DNA from: Novosphingobium terrae | GTDB lineage: Bacteria; Pseudomonadota; Alphaproteobacteria; Sphingomonadales; Sphingomonadaceae | DNA: 64,000 nt | Direction of reading: 5' to 3' | Assembly: GCF_017163935.1 (NCBI RefSeq) | Contig: NZ_JABVZR010000001.1 | Location: 3,844,001 to 3,908,000, forward strand | Shown here: positions 19,933-30,817 of the stretch, piece by piece | How positions within the stretch are numbered: position 1 is the stretch's first letter | How the letters are laid out: each line of letters opens with the position of its first letter | Position numbers and translations under genes: made by a program | The notes under the pieces: model-generated | Seen by the model: only the letters and a program-made list of their open reading frames with translations | What the model was told of the DNA's origin: nothing | Database searches by the model: none

Positions 19933-20136
19933 GCAGCACGTCTTTCCGGCGCTGGATCATGCGCCTGTAAGGAACCGGAACGGGAATGGCGAAGCGATGG
20001 AGCCTCGCCGCGCGACCACGAAAGCGGCGAAACATAATTACCACCTCGCGCAATGGCGAGTGAATAATCGCCCCATCTGTGGTGACACCATCGCGCTTTG
20101 GACAGGGCGCTTCCAAGCCGCTAGAAGCCGCCCGCC

Positions 20137-22014
20137 ATGCCTGCCATCCAGCCCTTTGACCGCACCACGCCCTTTATCCTGCTCGACGATGCCAGACAGC
20201 AGGGCGCCGGACCCGCGCGCCTCTATACCAGCCCCTATGAGGTGGTGATCGCCCGCCGCGCAGATGAGGTGGAGCCGGCCCTCGCCCGGCTGGAGACGCT
20301 GCGTCAGCAAGGTGCCGCACTGGCCGGTTACGCCGCCTATGAGGCCGGGCTGGCGCTGGAACCCCGCCTTGCCGCGCAAACGCACAGGCGCGGCGGCGGG
20401 GAAGGCCTCCTGTTGTGGTTCGGCGCTTTCGCGGGCTGGCAGGAGATTTCCGCAGCCGATGTGCCCGCATGGCTGGCCGCACAGGCGCGCGGCGAGCGCA
20501 GCACCATCGGCCCGCTGAAGCCCGGCGTCTCGCCCGGCGCCTATGCGCAGGGCTTTGCGCGGCTGAAGCAGGCCATTGCCGATGGCGATATCTATCAGGC
20601 CAATTACACCTTTCCGCTGAGCGGCCCGTGGCAGGGCGACCCTCTGGCGCTTTACGCCCTGCTGCGCGGGCGCGGCGGCGGGGCCTATGGCGCGCTGATC
20701 TTCGATGGTGATGCATGGCTGCTCAGCCACTCGCCGGAACTGTTCTTCACCTGCGACAATGGCCTGCTGACGGCCCGCCCGATGAAGGGCACACGTCCTC
20801 GTGGGCAAACGCCCGATCAGGATCGGGCGCTGCGCGCGCAGTTGCAGGCCAGCACCAAGGATCGCGCGGAAAATCTGATGATCCTCGATCTGATGCGCAA
20901 CGATCTCTCGCGCATCGCCGTGCCCGGCAGCGTGAAGGTGCCCGAACCTTTCGCCATCGAGAGCTATCCCAGCGTCCACCAGATGGTCTCGGCCATCGAG
21001 GCGCAACTGCTGCCCGATCACAGCCCCATCGATGTGCTGCGTGCCCTCTTCCCCTGCGGATCGGTGACCGGCGCGCCCAAAATCCGCGCCATGGAGCTGA
21101 TCGAGGCCGTCGAACCCTCGCCGCGCGGCGTCTATTGCGGCGCCATCGGCCATATCGATCCGCCTGAAAACAAGGAACACACTGGCCGCGCCGCCTTCAA
21201 TGTGGCAATCCGCACGCTACGGCTGACGGGCGAGGACAGCGCTCCGTCCGCCAAGGCCCGCCATGGTCGCGCGGTGCTGGGGGTGGGTTCGGCGGTGGTG
21301 GCCGATTCCGCGCTCTGGCCGGAATGGCGGGAGTGTCTGGTGAAAGGGGGTTTCGTGCATCAGCCGGTCCATGCTGAAACGGGTCACGCGGCGCAGATCG
21401 ATCTGATCGAGACCATGCGCTTTACCCCCGAAGAGGGCATGGCGCTGCTCGAATTCCATCTGGAACGGCTGAAGATCAGCGCCGCCGCGCTGGGCTTTTC
21501 GTTCGACCGCCATGCCGCCCGCAACGCCATCCACGCGCTGGGCTTCGAGCTGGAAACGCCTTCGCGCATCCGCCTGACGCTCAGCCGCAGCGGCGCGACC
21601 ACGGTGGAGGCGGCGCCTCTGCCCGCGCCTCTGGATGCTCAGGCCCCGGTCAGCTGCATCCTGCTGCCCCTGCCCGTCGATCCTTCAGACTGGCGGCTGG
21701 CGCACAAGACCTCGGACCGCTGGTTCTATGAGGCCGGGCTGAAAGCCGCCCGCAAGGTCGGGGCGCATGAGGCCATTTTTGTCCGTGAAGACAACCTCAT
21801 CACCGAAGGCTGCTTCACCAACGTCTTTGTCGAACGCGATGGTGTGCTGCTCACCCCACCCACCGCGCATGGGCTGCTGGGCGGCGTGCTGCGCCGTTCT
21901 CTGATCGAAGAAGGCAAGGCGCGCGAGGCCGATCTCACCCCCGACGACCTTGCGGAAGGCTTCCTGATAGGCAATGGGCTGCGCGGACTGATGCGCGCCC
22001 AGCTTCTGGATTGA
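20137..22014 (+). CDS. pabBC: Fused aminodeoxychorismate synthase component I / 4-amino-4-deoxychorismate lyase
   Basis: Makes p-aminobenzoate for folate. 625 residues: the PabB chorismate-binding domain spans ~1-410 (SVHQMVSAIEAQL, PCGSVTGAPKIRAMELI and the terminal region GVGSAVVADSALWPEW are typical), and a class IV PLP-dependent PabC domain spans ~415-625 (MRFTPEEGMALLEFHLERLK at its start, then HEAIFVREDNLITEGCFTNVFV). The two catalytic steps are therefore on one chain; the glutaminase PabA is not in the window. Start at 20137 chosen at the first ATG; no strong Shine-Dalgarno. It leads a plus-strand string with the aminotransferase, whose ATG directly follows the stop. Confidence 0.95.
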   Translation: MPAIQPFDRTTPFILLDDARQQGAGPARLYTSPYEVVIARRADEVEPALARLETLRQQGAALAGYAAYEAGLALEPRLAAQTHRRGGGEGLLLWFGAFAGWQEISAADVPAWLAAQARGERSTIGPLKPGVSPGAYAQGFARLKQAIADGDIYQANYTFPLSGPWQGDPLALYALLRGRGGGAYGALIFDGDAWLLSHSPELFFTCDNGLLTARPMKGTRPRGQTPDQDRALRAQLQASTKDRAENLMILDLMRNDLSRIAVPGSVKVPEPFAIESYPSVHQMVSAIEAQLLPDHSPIDVLRALFPCGSVTGAPKIRAMELIEAVEPSPRGVYCGAIGHIDPPENKEHTGRAAFNVAIRTLRLTGEDSAPSAKARHGRAVLGVGSAVVADSALWPEWRECLVKGGFVHQPVHAETGHAAQIDLIETMRFTPEEGMALLEFHLERLKISAAALGFSFDRHAARNAIHALGFELETPSRIRLTLSRSGATTVEAAPLPAPLDAQAPVSCILLPLPVDPSDWRLAHKTSDRWFYEAGLKAARKVGAHEAIFVREDNLITEGCFTNVFVERDGVLLTPPTAHGLLGGVLRRSLIEEGKAREADLTPDDLAEGFLIGNGLRGLMRAQLLD

Positions 22015-23199
22015 ATGATGACCGACACGACGATTTCAGCGGCTCTGGCCCGCATCCAGCCCTCGCAGACCAATGCGATGACCGACCGCGCCTTCGAACT
22101 GCGCGCCGCCGGGGCCGACATCATCTCGCTTTCCGTGGGCGAACCAGACTTCCCGACGCCGCCCCATGTGATCGAGGCCGCCAACGCCGCCATGCTGGCC
22201 GGCGAAACGCGCTACACCGCCGTGGCTGGCACCGCCAAGCTGCGCGAAGCCGCCGCGCTGCACTTCCAGCGCGATCTGGGCATCACCGTGCCGCCCGCGC
22301 AGGTACTGGTCTCCACCGGGGGCAAGCAATCGGTGTTCCTGTGCCTGACAGCCACGCTCAACCCCGGCGACGAGGTGGTGGTGCCCGCGCCATGGTGGGT
22401 CTCCTACCCCGAAATCGTCCGCTTTTCCGGCGCCGAGGTGGTGAAAGTCGCAACCACGCCTGCCAGCGGCTTCCGCATGAGCGCTGACCAACTGGAGGCG
22501 GCGATCACGCCGAAAACCCGCTGGCTGCTGCTCAACAGCCCCGGCAACCCCACCGGCGCCACCTACAGCGCGCAGGAACTGCTCAGCTTCGCCGAAGTCC
22601 TGCGCCGCCACCCGCGCGTGCTGGTGATGAGCGACGACATCTACGCCCCGCTGCGTTACGGCGAGGGCGCGCATGCCACGCTGGCCGCCCTCGCCCCCGA
22701 TCTGGCGGAACGCATCGTCACCATCTCGGGCGTCTCCAAAAGCCACGCCATGACCGGCTTCCGCATCGGCGTCGCCGCTGGCCCGGCCTGGCTGATCGGC
22801 GCCATGACCCGCCTGCAGAGCCATATCACCGGCAATGCCAGCTCGGTCAGCCAGGCCGCCGCCGTCGCCGCCTTCACCGGGCCGCAAGAGTTTCTGCTCG
22901 ACTGGCGCGAACGCTTCCGCGCCCGGCGCGACGCCGTGGTCGCCGCAATCAACGCCATCCCCGGCCTCTCCACCCCCGTGCCCGATGGCGCTTTCTATTG
23001 CATGGTGGACGCCACGCCCCATATGGCGCGCTTCGGCGACGACAATGCGCTGGCCATGCACCTGCTGGAGCATGGCGTGGCGGTCGTCTCCGCATCGGCC
23101 TTCGACGGGCAGGACGGCTTCCGCATCTCCTTCGCCGCCGATGACGCCACCCTTGAAACCGCCATCGCGCGCATAGCCAAAGCACTGGAATCCCAATGA
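22015..23199 (+). CDS. Class I/II PLP-dependent aminotransferase (aspartate aminotransferase-like)
   Basis: 394 residues of the fold-type I aminotransferase family. Recognisable parts: SVGEPDFPTPPHVIEAA near the N-terminus, YTAVAGTAKLREA, PGDEVVVPAPWWVSYPE, the substrate/PLP segment LNSPGNPTGATYS, DDIYAPLRYG, and the Schiff-base Lys in SGVSKSHAMTGFRIG (near 242). This pattern is that of the alphaproteobacterial aspartate/prephenate aminotransferase group (Igamma), but substrate preference cannot be fixed by eye. Its ATG immediately follows the pabBC stop, and its stop overlaps the pseudouridine synthase start as ATGA. Confidence 0.9.
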   Translation: MMTDTTISAALARIQPSQTNAMTDRAFELRAAGADIISLSVGEPDFPTPPHVIEAANAAMLAGETRYTAVAGTAKLREAAALHFQRDLGITVPPAQVLVSTGGKQSVFLCLTATLNPGDEVVVPAPWWVSYPEIVRFSGAEVVKVATTPASGFRMSADQLEAAITPKTRWLLLNSPGNPTGATYSAQELLSFAEVLRRHPRVLVMSDDIYAPLRYGEGAHATLAALAPDLAERIVTISGVSKSHAMTGFRIGVAAGPAWLIGAMTRLQSHITGNASSVSQAAAVAAFTGPQEFLLDWRERFRARRDAVVAAINAIPGLSTPVPDGAFYCMVDATPHMARFGDDNALAMHLLEHGVAVVSASAFDGQDGFRISFAADDATLETAIARIAKALESQ

Positions 23200-23858
23200 C
23201 TCTCCCCATCCTCTTCGAAGACGGCGAGGCGCTGGTGATCGACAAGCCCGCCGGCCTGCCGCTCGACATGCCCCGCGCGGGCGGCGTCAGCCTCGAAAAC
23301 CACCTCGATTCGCTGCGCCTGGGCTTTGCCCGCGCCCCCGCCCCCGTCCACCGGCTGGACCGCGACACCTCCGGCTGCCTGCTGCTGGCCCGCAACCCCA
23401 AGGCCCTGAAGCGCTATTCCGCCGCCTTCGAGGAGCGCGTGGTGGAAAAGGTCTATCTCGGCATCGTCGCGGGCAAGATCGAGGAGGACAAGGGCGTCAT
23501 CGAGCTGGCCCTCTCCAAGATTTCCAGCGCGGCGGCCGGCTGGCGCATGATCCCGGCGAAAAAGGGCAAGCCCGCCCTCACCCGCTGGCGCAAGCTGGCC
23601 GAGAATGAGGCCGGAACCCTCGTGGAATTCCGCCCCGAAACCGGCCGCACCCACCAGATTCGCGTCCACGCCCTGCACGGGCTGGGCATCGCGCTGCTGG
23701 GCGACCCCATCTATGGCGAGCGTCTCTCCAGCGGCGCCACGGCGGCGCGCACCATGCTCCACGCCGCCAGCCTGACCGTGCCGCGCCCCGGCAAGGACCC
23801 CATCGAGGCCCACGCCCCGCTGCCCGGCGACTTCCTCTCGCTGGGCTTCGCGGTGTGA
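23196..23858 (+). CDS. RluA-family RNA pseudouridine synthase
   Basis: Isomerises uridine to pseudouridine in rRNA or tRNA. 220 residues containing the catalytic signature VHRLDRDTSG with the nucleophilic Asp at residue 55, and a later GRTHQIRVHALHGLGIALLGDPIYG segment characteristic of RluA/RluC/RluD-type enzymes. There is no S4 domain, so it is a short form, closest in layout to RluA/TruC. The target site is unknown. Overlaps the aminotransferase stop (ATGA) and the arfB start (GTGA), so it is the middle of a coupled string. Confidence 0.92.
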   Translation: MTLPILFEDGEALVIDKPAGLPLDMPRAGGVSLENHLDSLRLGFARAPAPVHRLDRDTSGCLLLARNPKALKRYSAAFEERVVEKVYLGIVAGKIEEDKGVIELALSKISSAAAGWRMIPAKKGKPALTRWRKLAENEAGTLVEFRPETGRTHQIRVHALHGLGIALLGDPIYGERLSSGATAARTMLHAASLTVPRPGKDPIEAHAPLPGDFLSLGFAV

Positions 23859-24277
23859 CGACGGATCAGGTCGAGGGCGCGATCAACCGCGCCTTCGCCG
23901 CCGTCAGCGAGAGCTTTATCACCGCCACCGGGCCGGGCGGGCAGAACGTGAACAAGGTGGCCACCGCCGTGCAGTTGCGCGTGAGCATCTATGCGCTGCG
24001 CCTGCCGCCTTTGGTTTTTGACCGGATGAAGGCACTGGCCGGATCGCGGTTGACCGATGCGGGGGAGATTCTTTTGGTCGCCCGCCGGTTTCGTACTCAG
24101 GAATCCAATCGGTCCGATGCTCGTGAAAGGCTGGCAGAGCTGATCCGTGAGGCCTTCAAGCTGCCCGAAAAGCGCGTGAAGAGCCGGTTGAACCGGGTCG
24201 GGAAAACGGCTCGGCTGGAGGGGAAGAAGATTCGCGGGGCCGTTAAGGCTGGGCGGGGGAAGGTTTCCTTCGATTGA
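23855..24277 (+). CDS. arfB: Alternative ribosome-rescue factor B (peptidyl-tRNA hydrolase ArfB/YaeJ)
   Basis: Releases peptides from ribosomes stalled at mRNA ends without a stop codon. 140 residues: RF-1-like domain with catalytic GGQ at residues 28-30 (TGPGGQNVNKV) and the basic C-terminal tail (KSRLNRVGKTARLEGKKIRG) that enters the empty mRNA channel. The start is a GTG at 23855 overlapping the previous stop as GTGA; homology begins right after it. Last gene of the pabBC-aminotransferase-pseudouridine synthase-arfB string, followed within 20 bp by repeat copy E. Confidence 0.94.
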   Translation: MTTDQVEGAINRAFAAVSESFITATGPGGQNVNKVATAVQLRVSIYALRLPPLVFDRMKALAGSRLTDAGEILLVARRFRTQESNRSDARERLAELIREAFKLPEKRVKSRLNRVGKTARLEGKKIRGAVKAGRGKVSFD

Positions 24278-24295
24278 AGAAGGTTTGAAGGGATA

Positions 24296-24531
24296 GATGC
24301 GAGGGCCATCGCCCTCGCGCTCCCTTTAATGTCTGCCTCAGCGCCACGGGTTCAGCGTTGCGCCCAGCTTGCCGCGCCGCAGGCAGCATTCCCCGCGCAG
24401 TGCTAGCGGATTGAGAGCCTGCGGCGCCAGAGGTCGCGCAGATGGAGAGATCGGGCGCAACAATGCGGCGCCCTTGCCCTATCGTCGGAAGACGTTCCGG
24501 GAGCGCGAAGGGGGTAACCCCCTCGCATCTT
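24296..24531. repeat. Dispersed intergenic hairpin repeat, copy E
   Basis: Left hairpin GCGAGGG-CCAT-CGCCCTCGC, internal GCGCCGCAGGC / GCCTGCGGCGCC, right landmark GTCGGAAGACGTT. The right hairpin GCGAAGGGGG-TAA-CCCCCTCGC carries an unpaired extra A. Lies between convergent arfB and a small lipoprotein gene and ends 5 bp from the latter's stop. Confidence 0.9.
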
Positions 24532-24536
24532 CCTTC

Positions 24537-24785
24537 TTATTCCCCTGAACTGGCTGCCTGAACTTGAGGCTGAGCCTGAGCCTGCACCGGCGCCCCGGCA
24601 TCAGCTGAATCCGCCACCGGCCCCACGCCTGCGGGCAGGCCGCTCAGCGCTTCCTCGGCAGGGATTTCCACATTGTCGGCGGAGGCGGCGTCCGAGGCCT
24701 TGTCGGCATGGCCGCAAGCGGCGAGTGCCAGTGCCAGACCGGCTCCCAAAGCGGCGCGGAAAACGGGGGTTTGGGAAAGGGTCAT
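24537..24785 (-). CDS. Small putative lipoprotein
   Basis: 82 residues. N-terminal hydrophobic stretch GAGLALALAACG with a lipobox LAAC, putting the lipidated Cys at residue 24. The mature part is Ala/Asp/Glu/Gln-rich (ends in AQAQPQVQAASSGE) and looks unstructured. No family recognised. It lies divergent from sahR across a 143-bp gap that contains the palindromic operator, so it might share regulation; that is inference. The coherent lipoprotein signal is the main evidence that it is real. Confidence 0.7.
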   Translation of the reverse strand: MTLSQTPVFRAALGAGLALALAACGHADKASDAASADNVEIPAEEALSGLPAGVGPVADSADAGAPVQAQAQPQVQAASSGE

Positions 24786-24859
24786 GCTGGTCCTCGGGGT
24801 AACACTGTCTGGATGTTACTCTAGAAGCGCGTTTGGCAAACCGCAAAGGGCGTTGCAAT

Positions 24860-24881
24860 CATATAAAGATATCTTTATATG
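24860..24881. promoter_or_regulatory. Perfect 22-bp palindrome, predicted SahR operator
   Basis: The half-site CATATAAAGAT is followed directly by its exact reverse complement. It stands out as an AT-rich island in high-GC DNA, 47 bp before the ArsR/methyltransferase gene start. SahR regulators of methionine-cycle genes are known to bind palindromes upstream of their own operons, and the downstream genes here (sahR-metF-metH) are the expected targets. Assignment to SahR is inference from context. Confidence 0.85.
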
Positions 24882-24928
24882 CCTTCTCACACGAGGCCCA
24901 GAGACCCACATACGAGACCATTGGCGCC

Positions 24929-25906
24929 ATGCAGATCGACCCCATCCTCCGCGCGCTGGCAGACCCGACCCGGCTGCGCATCATGCGCCTGCTTTCGGCG
25001 ATGGAGCTGGCTGTGGGCGAATTGGCACAGGTGCTGGCGCAAAGCCAGCCGCGCGTGTCGCGCCATGTCAAAATCCTTTGCGATGCAGGGCTGGCGGAAA
25101 GGCGCAAGGAGGGCAGCTGGGTCTTCCTGAAAAGCGCCATTGCCGAGGATAAGGATCTGGCCGCGCCAACGCTGGGCGGGGCCACCACCCGCCTGCTGGC
25201 CGCCGCCGAGCATGACGATGCCGCTTTCGCCGCGCGTTGTGGCGAGGACCGGCGGCATCTGGCCGCAATCCGCGCCGCGCGCGAAACCAGCGCGGCGGCC
25301 TATTTCGAGCGCAACGCCGTGCAGTGGGACGAGCTGCGCAGCCTGCTTTCGGACGATGCTCCGGTGGAGGCGGCTTTGGAAGGCGCTCTGCTCGAAAATG
25401 GCAATCTGGGCGCGATGTTGGATGTCGGCACGGGCACGGGCCGCATGGCAGAGCTGTTCAGCCCCCATGCCAGCCATGTCACCGCCTTCGACAAGAGCCC
25501 GGAGATGCTGCGGATTGCGCGGGCTCGCCTGCAGCATCTGCCCACAGCGGAGGTGACGCTGGTGCAGGGCGATTTCACCGATCTGCCCTTCAAACCGGCG
25601 GCCTTCGACACGGTGTTGTTCCATCAGGTGCTGCATTTCGCGCAGGCGCCAGAGGTGGTGCTGGCTCAGGCGGCGCGCGTCACGCGGCCCGGTGGGCGCA
25701 TCGCGGTGGTCGATCTCGCGGCGCATGAGCGGGAGGAGATGCGCTCCGTTCACGCCCATGCGCGTCTGGGTTTTACCGATGGCCAGATGGCCGAGCTTTT
25801 CTCGGGCGCGGGTTTCGAGCCTGCCGCCCCCCTCGCGCTGCCCGGCGGGCAGCTGACCGTCAAGATCTGGACCGGGCAGCGGACTGACGCTGCCGCCGCT
25901 GCATAA
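24929..25906 (+). CDS. sahR: SahR-type ArsR-family regulator fused to a SAM-dependent methyltransferase domain
   Basis: 325 residues. The ArsR winged helix (~1-90: LRALADPTRLRIMRLLSAMELAVGELAQVLAQSQPRVSRH, given here in part by its key positions) is followed by a class I methyltransferase-like domain from ~120 with motif I LDVGTGTGRMAEL near 164 and a later PGGRIAVVDLA. This architecture matches SahR, which senses S-adenosylhomocysteine and controls methionine-cycle genes in Proteobacteria. Context agrees: metF begins 9 bp downstream, then metH1 and metH2, and a perfect palindrome lies upstream. The start at 24929 (MQIDPILRAL) is chosen because the 24833 start would place the operator inside the coding region. 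Confidence 0.9.
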   Translation: MQIDPILRALADPTRLRIMRLLSAMELAVGELAQVLAQSQPRVSRHVKILCDAGLAERRKEGSWVFLKSAIAEDKDLAAPTLGGATTRLLAAAEHDDAAFAARCGEDRRHLAAIRAARETSAAAYFERNAVQWDELRSLLSDDAPVEAALEGALLENGNLGAMLDVGTGTGRMAELFSPHASHVTAFDKSPEMLRIARARLQHLPTAEVTLVQGDFTDLPFKPAAFDTVLFHQVLHFAQAPEVVLAQAARVTRPGGRIAVVDLAAHEREEMRSVHAHARLGFTDGQMAELFSGAGFEPAAPLALPGGQLTVKIWTGQRTDAAAAA

Positions 25907-25915
25907 GGCTTTGAT

Positions 25916-26851
25916 ATGATTGCCACCTATGATGCGCTGCGCGAGGCTCGCACCGCTTTGGATACGCCGCTTTTCGCTGGTCTGCCCGGCGATATTCGCG
26001 TGTCTTTCGAATTTTTCCCGCCCAAGACCGATGCGATGATGACCCAGCTGTGGGACACGGTGACCACGCTGGCCCCGCTGGCGCCCGAGTTCGTCTCGGT
26101 GACCTATGGCGCGGGCGGATCGACCCGCGACCGCACCCATGACACGGTGGCCCGCATCATCAGCGAGGCCAAGCTACCCGCCGCCGCGCATCTCACCTGT
26201 GTGGACGCCACCAAGGCCGAAATCCGCGAGGTGGCGGAGGCCTATTGGCAGGCGGGCGTGCGCCATATCGTGGCGCTGCGCGGCGATATGGGCCAGCCGG
26301 GCGTGCCCTTCACCCCGCATCCCGAGGGCTATGCCAATGCCGCCGAGTTGGTGGCTGGCCTGAAGCAGATCGCGCCGTTTGAAATCTCGGTCGCCGCCTA
26401 TCCCGAGCGCCATCCGGATTCGCTCGATCTGGTCGCCGATCTCGACAATCTGAAGCGCAAGCTGGATGCCGGGGCCACCCGCGCCATCAGCCAGTTCTTC
26501 TTCGAGCCGGAAACCTTCTTCCGTTTCCGCGATGCGCTGGCCGCCGCTGGCATCGATGCGCCGGTGCTGCCGGGTATTCTGCCGGTGACCAACTTCGCGC
26601 AGGCCCGCAAGTTCGCCGCCGCCTGTGGCGCGGCGATACCGGCATGGATGGAAGGCCTGTTCGAAGGGCTCGACAAGCATCCCGGCTCGCGCCAGCTGGT
26701 GGCCGCCACTCTGGCCGCCGAGTTCTGCCGCCGCCTCTATGCTGGCGGGGTGCGCGATTTCCACTTCTACACGCTGAATCGCGCCGAATTGTCCTATGCC
26801 ATCAGCCATCTGCTGGGCCTGCGCCCCAAGGTTTCGGAGATCGCCGCATGA
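25916..26851 (+). CDS. metF: 5,10-methylenetetrahydrofolate reductase
   Basis: Reduces 5,10-methylene-THF to 5-methyl-THF, the methyl donor for MetH. 311 residues in a FAD-dependent TIM barrel. Family landmarks: VSFEFFPPKTDAM, FVSVTYGAGGSTRDRT, LTCVDATKAEI, VALRGDMGQPG, AAYPERHPDS, KLDAGATRAISQFFFEPETF and GILPVTNFAQ. Length fits bacterial MetF. It lies between sahR (9-bp gap) and metH1 (ATGA overlap), so the pathway order is preserved in one transcript. Confidence 0.97.
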   Translation: MIATYDALREARTALDTPLFAGLPGDIRVSFEFFPPKTDAMMTQLWDTVTTLAPLAPEFVSVTYGAGGSTRDRTHDTVARIISEAKLPAAAHLTCVDATKAEIREVAEAYWQAGVRHIVALRGDMGQPGVPFTPHPEGYANAAELVAGLKQIAPFEISVAAYPERHPDSLDLVADLDNLKRKLDAGATRAISQFFFEPETFFRFRDALAAAGIDAPVLPGILPVTNFAQARKFAAACGAAIPAWMEGLFEGLDKHPGSRQLVAATLAAEFCRRLYAGGVRDFHFYTLNRAELSYAISHLLGLRPKVSEIAA

Positions 26852-27909
26852 CCATCACCCCCTCCGCAGCCCGCAAGGCCTTCCTTGAGCAGGCCGCCCA
26901 GCGCCTGCTGATCACCGACGGCGCCTTCGGCACGGAAATCCAGAACTTCAAGCTGAGCGAGGCCGATTACGCGGGCTCGCTGGGCCTCTCCCACGACCAG
27001 AAGGGCAACAACGACATCCTCGCGCTCACCAAGCCCGAGGTGCCGGAATCGATCCACCGCGCCTATTTCGAGGCCGGGGCCGATATTGCCGAAACCAACA
27101 CCTTCTCGGCCAACCGCATCTCTCAGGCCGATTACGGCGCCGAGCATCTGGTGCGCGAGATCAATGTCGCCAGCGCCCAGCTCGCCCGCCGCATGGCCGA
27201 TGAGTATCAGGCCAAGGATGGCCGCCCGCGCTTTGTGGCCGGCGCCATCGGGCCGACGAACAAGACGCTCTCGCTCTCGCCCGATGTGAACGATCCGGGC
27301 TATCGCGAGGTCGATTGGGACACGATGGTTGATGTCTATCTGGAGCAGGCCCGCGCGCTGGTCGAGGGCGGCGCGGACTTCATCCTGATCGAGACGGTGT
27401 TCGACACGCTCAACGCCAAGGCCGGGATCATGGCGGTCAAAAAGCTGGAGCAGGAGCTGGGCCGCGAGGTGCCGATCATGCTCTCCATGACGCTGACCGA
27501 CCTGTCGGGCCGCAATCTCTCGGGTCACACTGCGGAGGCCTTCTGGCACGCCGTGCGCCACGCCAAGCCGCTGACCATCGGGCTGAATTGCTCGTTCGGC
27601 GCCACGCAGCTGCGTCCGCATGTGAAGCTGCTGAGCGAAATCTCCGACACGCTGATCATGATCTACCCCAACGCCGGTCTGCCCAACGAGCTGGGCGCCT
27701 ATGACGAAATGCCCGAGACCACCGCTGGCCTTGTGAAAGAATGGGCCGATGCGGGTCAGGTCAATGTGCTCGGCGGCTGCTGCGGCTCCACGCCCGCGCA
27801 TATCGGCGCGATGGCACGGGCTGTTACCGGCCTGTCGCCGCGCCATGCGCCCACCCTTTCGCATGTCACCCGCCTTGCGGGCCTTGAACCCTTCACCATG
27901 GCCGAGTGA
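26848..27909 (+). CDS. metH: Methionine synthase, homocysteine-binding subunit (MetH N-terminal module as a separate gene)
   Basis: Carries the homocysteine-activating zinc barrel of cobalamin-dependent methionine synthase. 353 residues, starting with [13 protein letters not shown]. The three zinc ligands are visible: the Cys of GLNCSFG (~248) and the adjacent Cys pair of [15 protein letters not shown] (~310). It stops cleanly before the pterin-binding module, which is encoded by the next gene. The start at 26848 overlaps metF as ATGA. The split into two genes is natural rather than a frameshift: both ends look intact and the junction overlaps tightly. Split MetH is known from other alphaproteobacteria. 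Confidence 0.94.
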   Translation: MTITPSAARKAFLEQAAQRLLITDGAFGTEIQNFKLSEADYAGSLGLSHDQKGNNDILALTKPEVPESIHRAYFEAGADIAETNTFSANRISQADYGAEHLVREINVASAQLARRMADEYQAKDGRPRFVAGAIGPTNKTLSLSPDVNDPGYREVDWDTMVDVYLEQARALVEGGADFILIETVFDTLNAKAGIMAVKKLEQELGREVPIMLSMTLTDLSGRNLSGHTAEAFWHAVRHAKPLTIGLNCSFGATQLRPHVKLLSEISDTLIMIYPNAGLPNELGAYDEMPETTAGLVKEWADAGQVNVLGGCCGSTPAHIGAMARAVTGLSPRHAPTLSHVTRLAGLEPFTMAE

Positions 27910-27914
27910 CCCAC

Positions 27915-30527
<2,613 letters not shown>

Positions 30528-30542
30528 GAACGGAAAAGAGAA

Positions 30543-30783
30543 GTGCGAGGGTGTTACACCCTCGCGCTCCCATGAATGTCTACGGCGCGCCACGGGTTCA
30601 GCCACAGAGCAATATCGCCGCGCCGCAGGCTTCCAAATTGCCAGCACAGCGTCTGCCCCATGGAAAACTGCCTGCGGCGCCTTAGGTCGAGCAGGTGGAG
30701 AGCCAAGGCGCCACCATCGGGCACCACTACCTTTTCGTCGGAAGACGTTCTGGGAGCGCGAGGGGGTACCCCCCTCGCATCTT
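30543..30783. repeat. Dispersed intergenic hairpin repeat, copy F
   Basis: Left hairpin GCGAGGGTG-TTA-CACCCTCGC, internal GCGCCGCAGGC / GCCTGCGGCGCC, right landmark GTCGGAAGACGTT, right hairpin GCGAGGGGG-TAC-CCCCCTCGC. It lies between metH and recQ, which are on the same strand. The compensated TG/CA change in the left stem compared with copies A-E is direct evidence for conserved pairing. Confidence 0.9.
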
Positions 30784-30817
30784 CTTTTTCCCTTCTGATT
30801 CTGCCATACTCGAAACC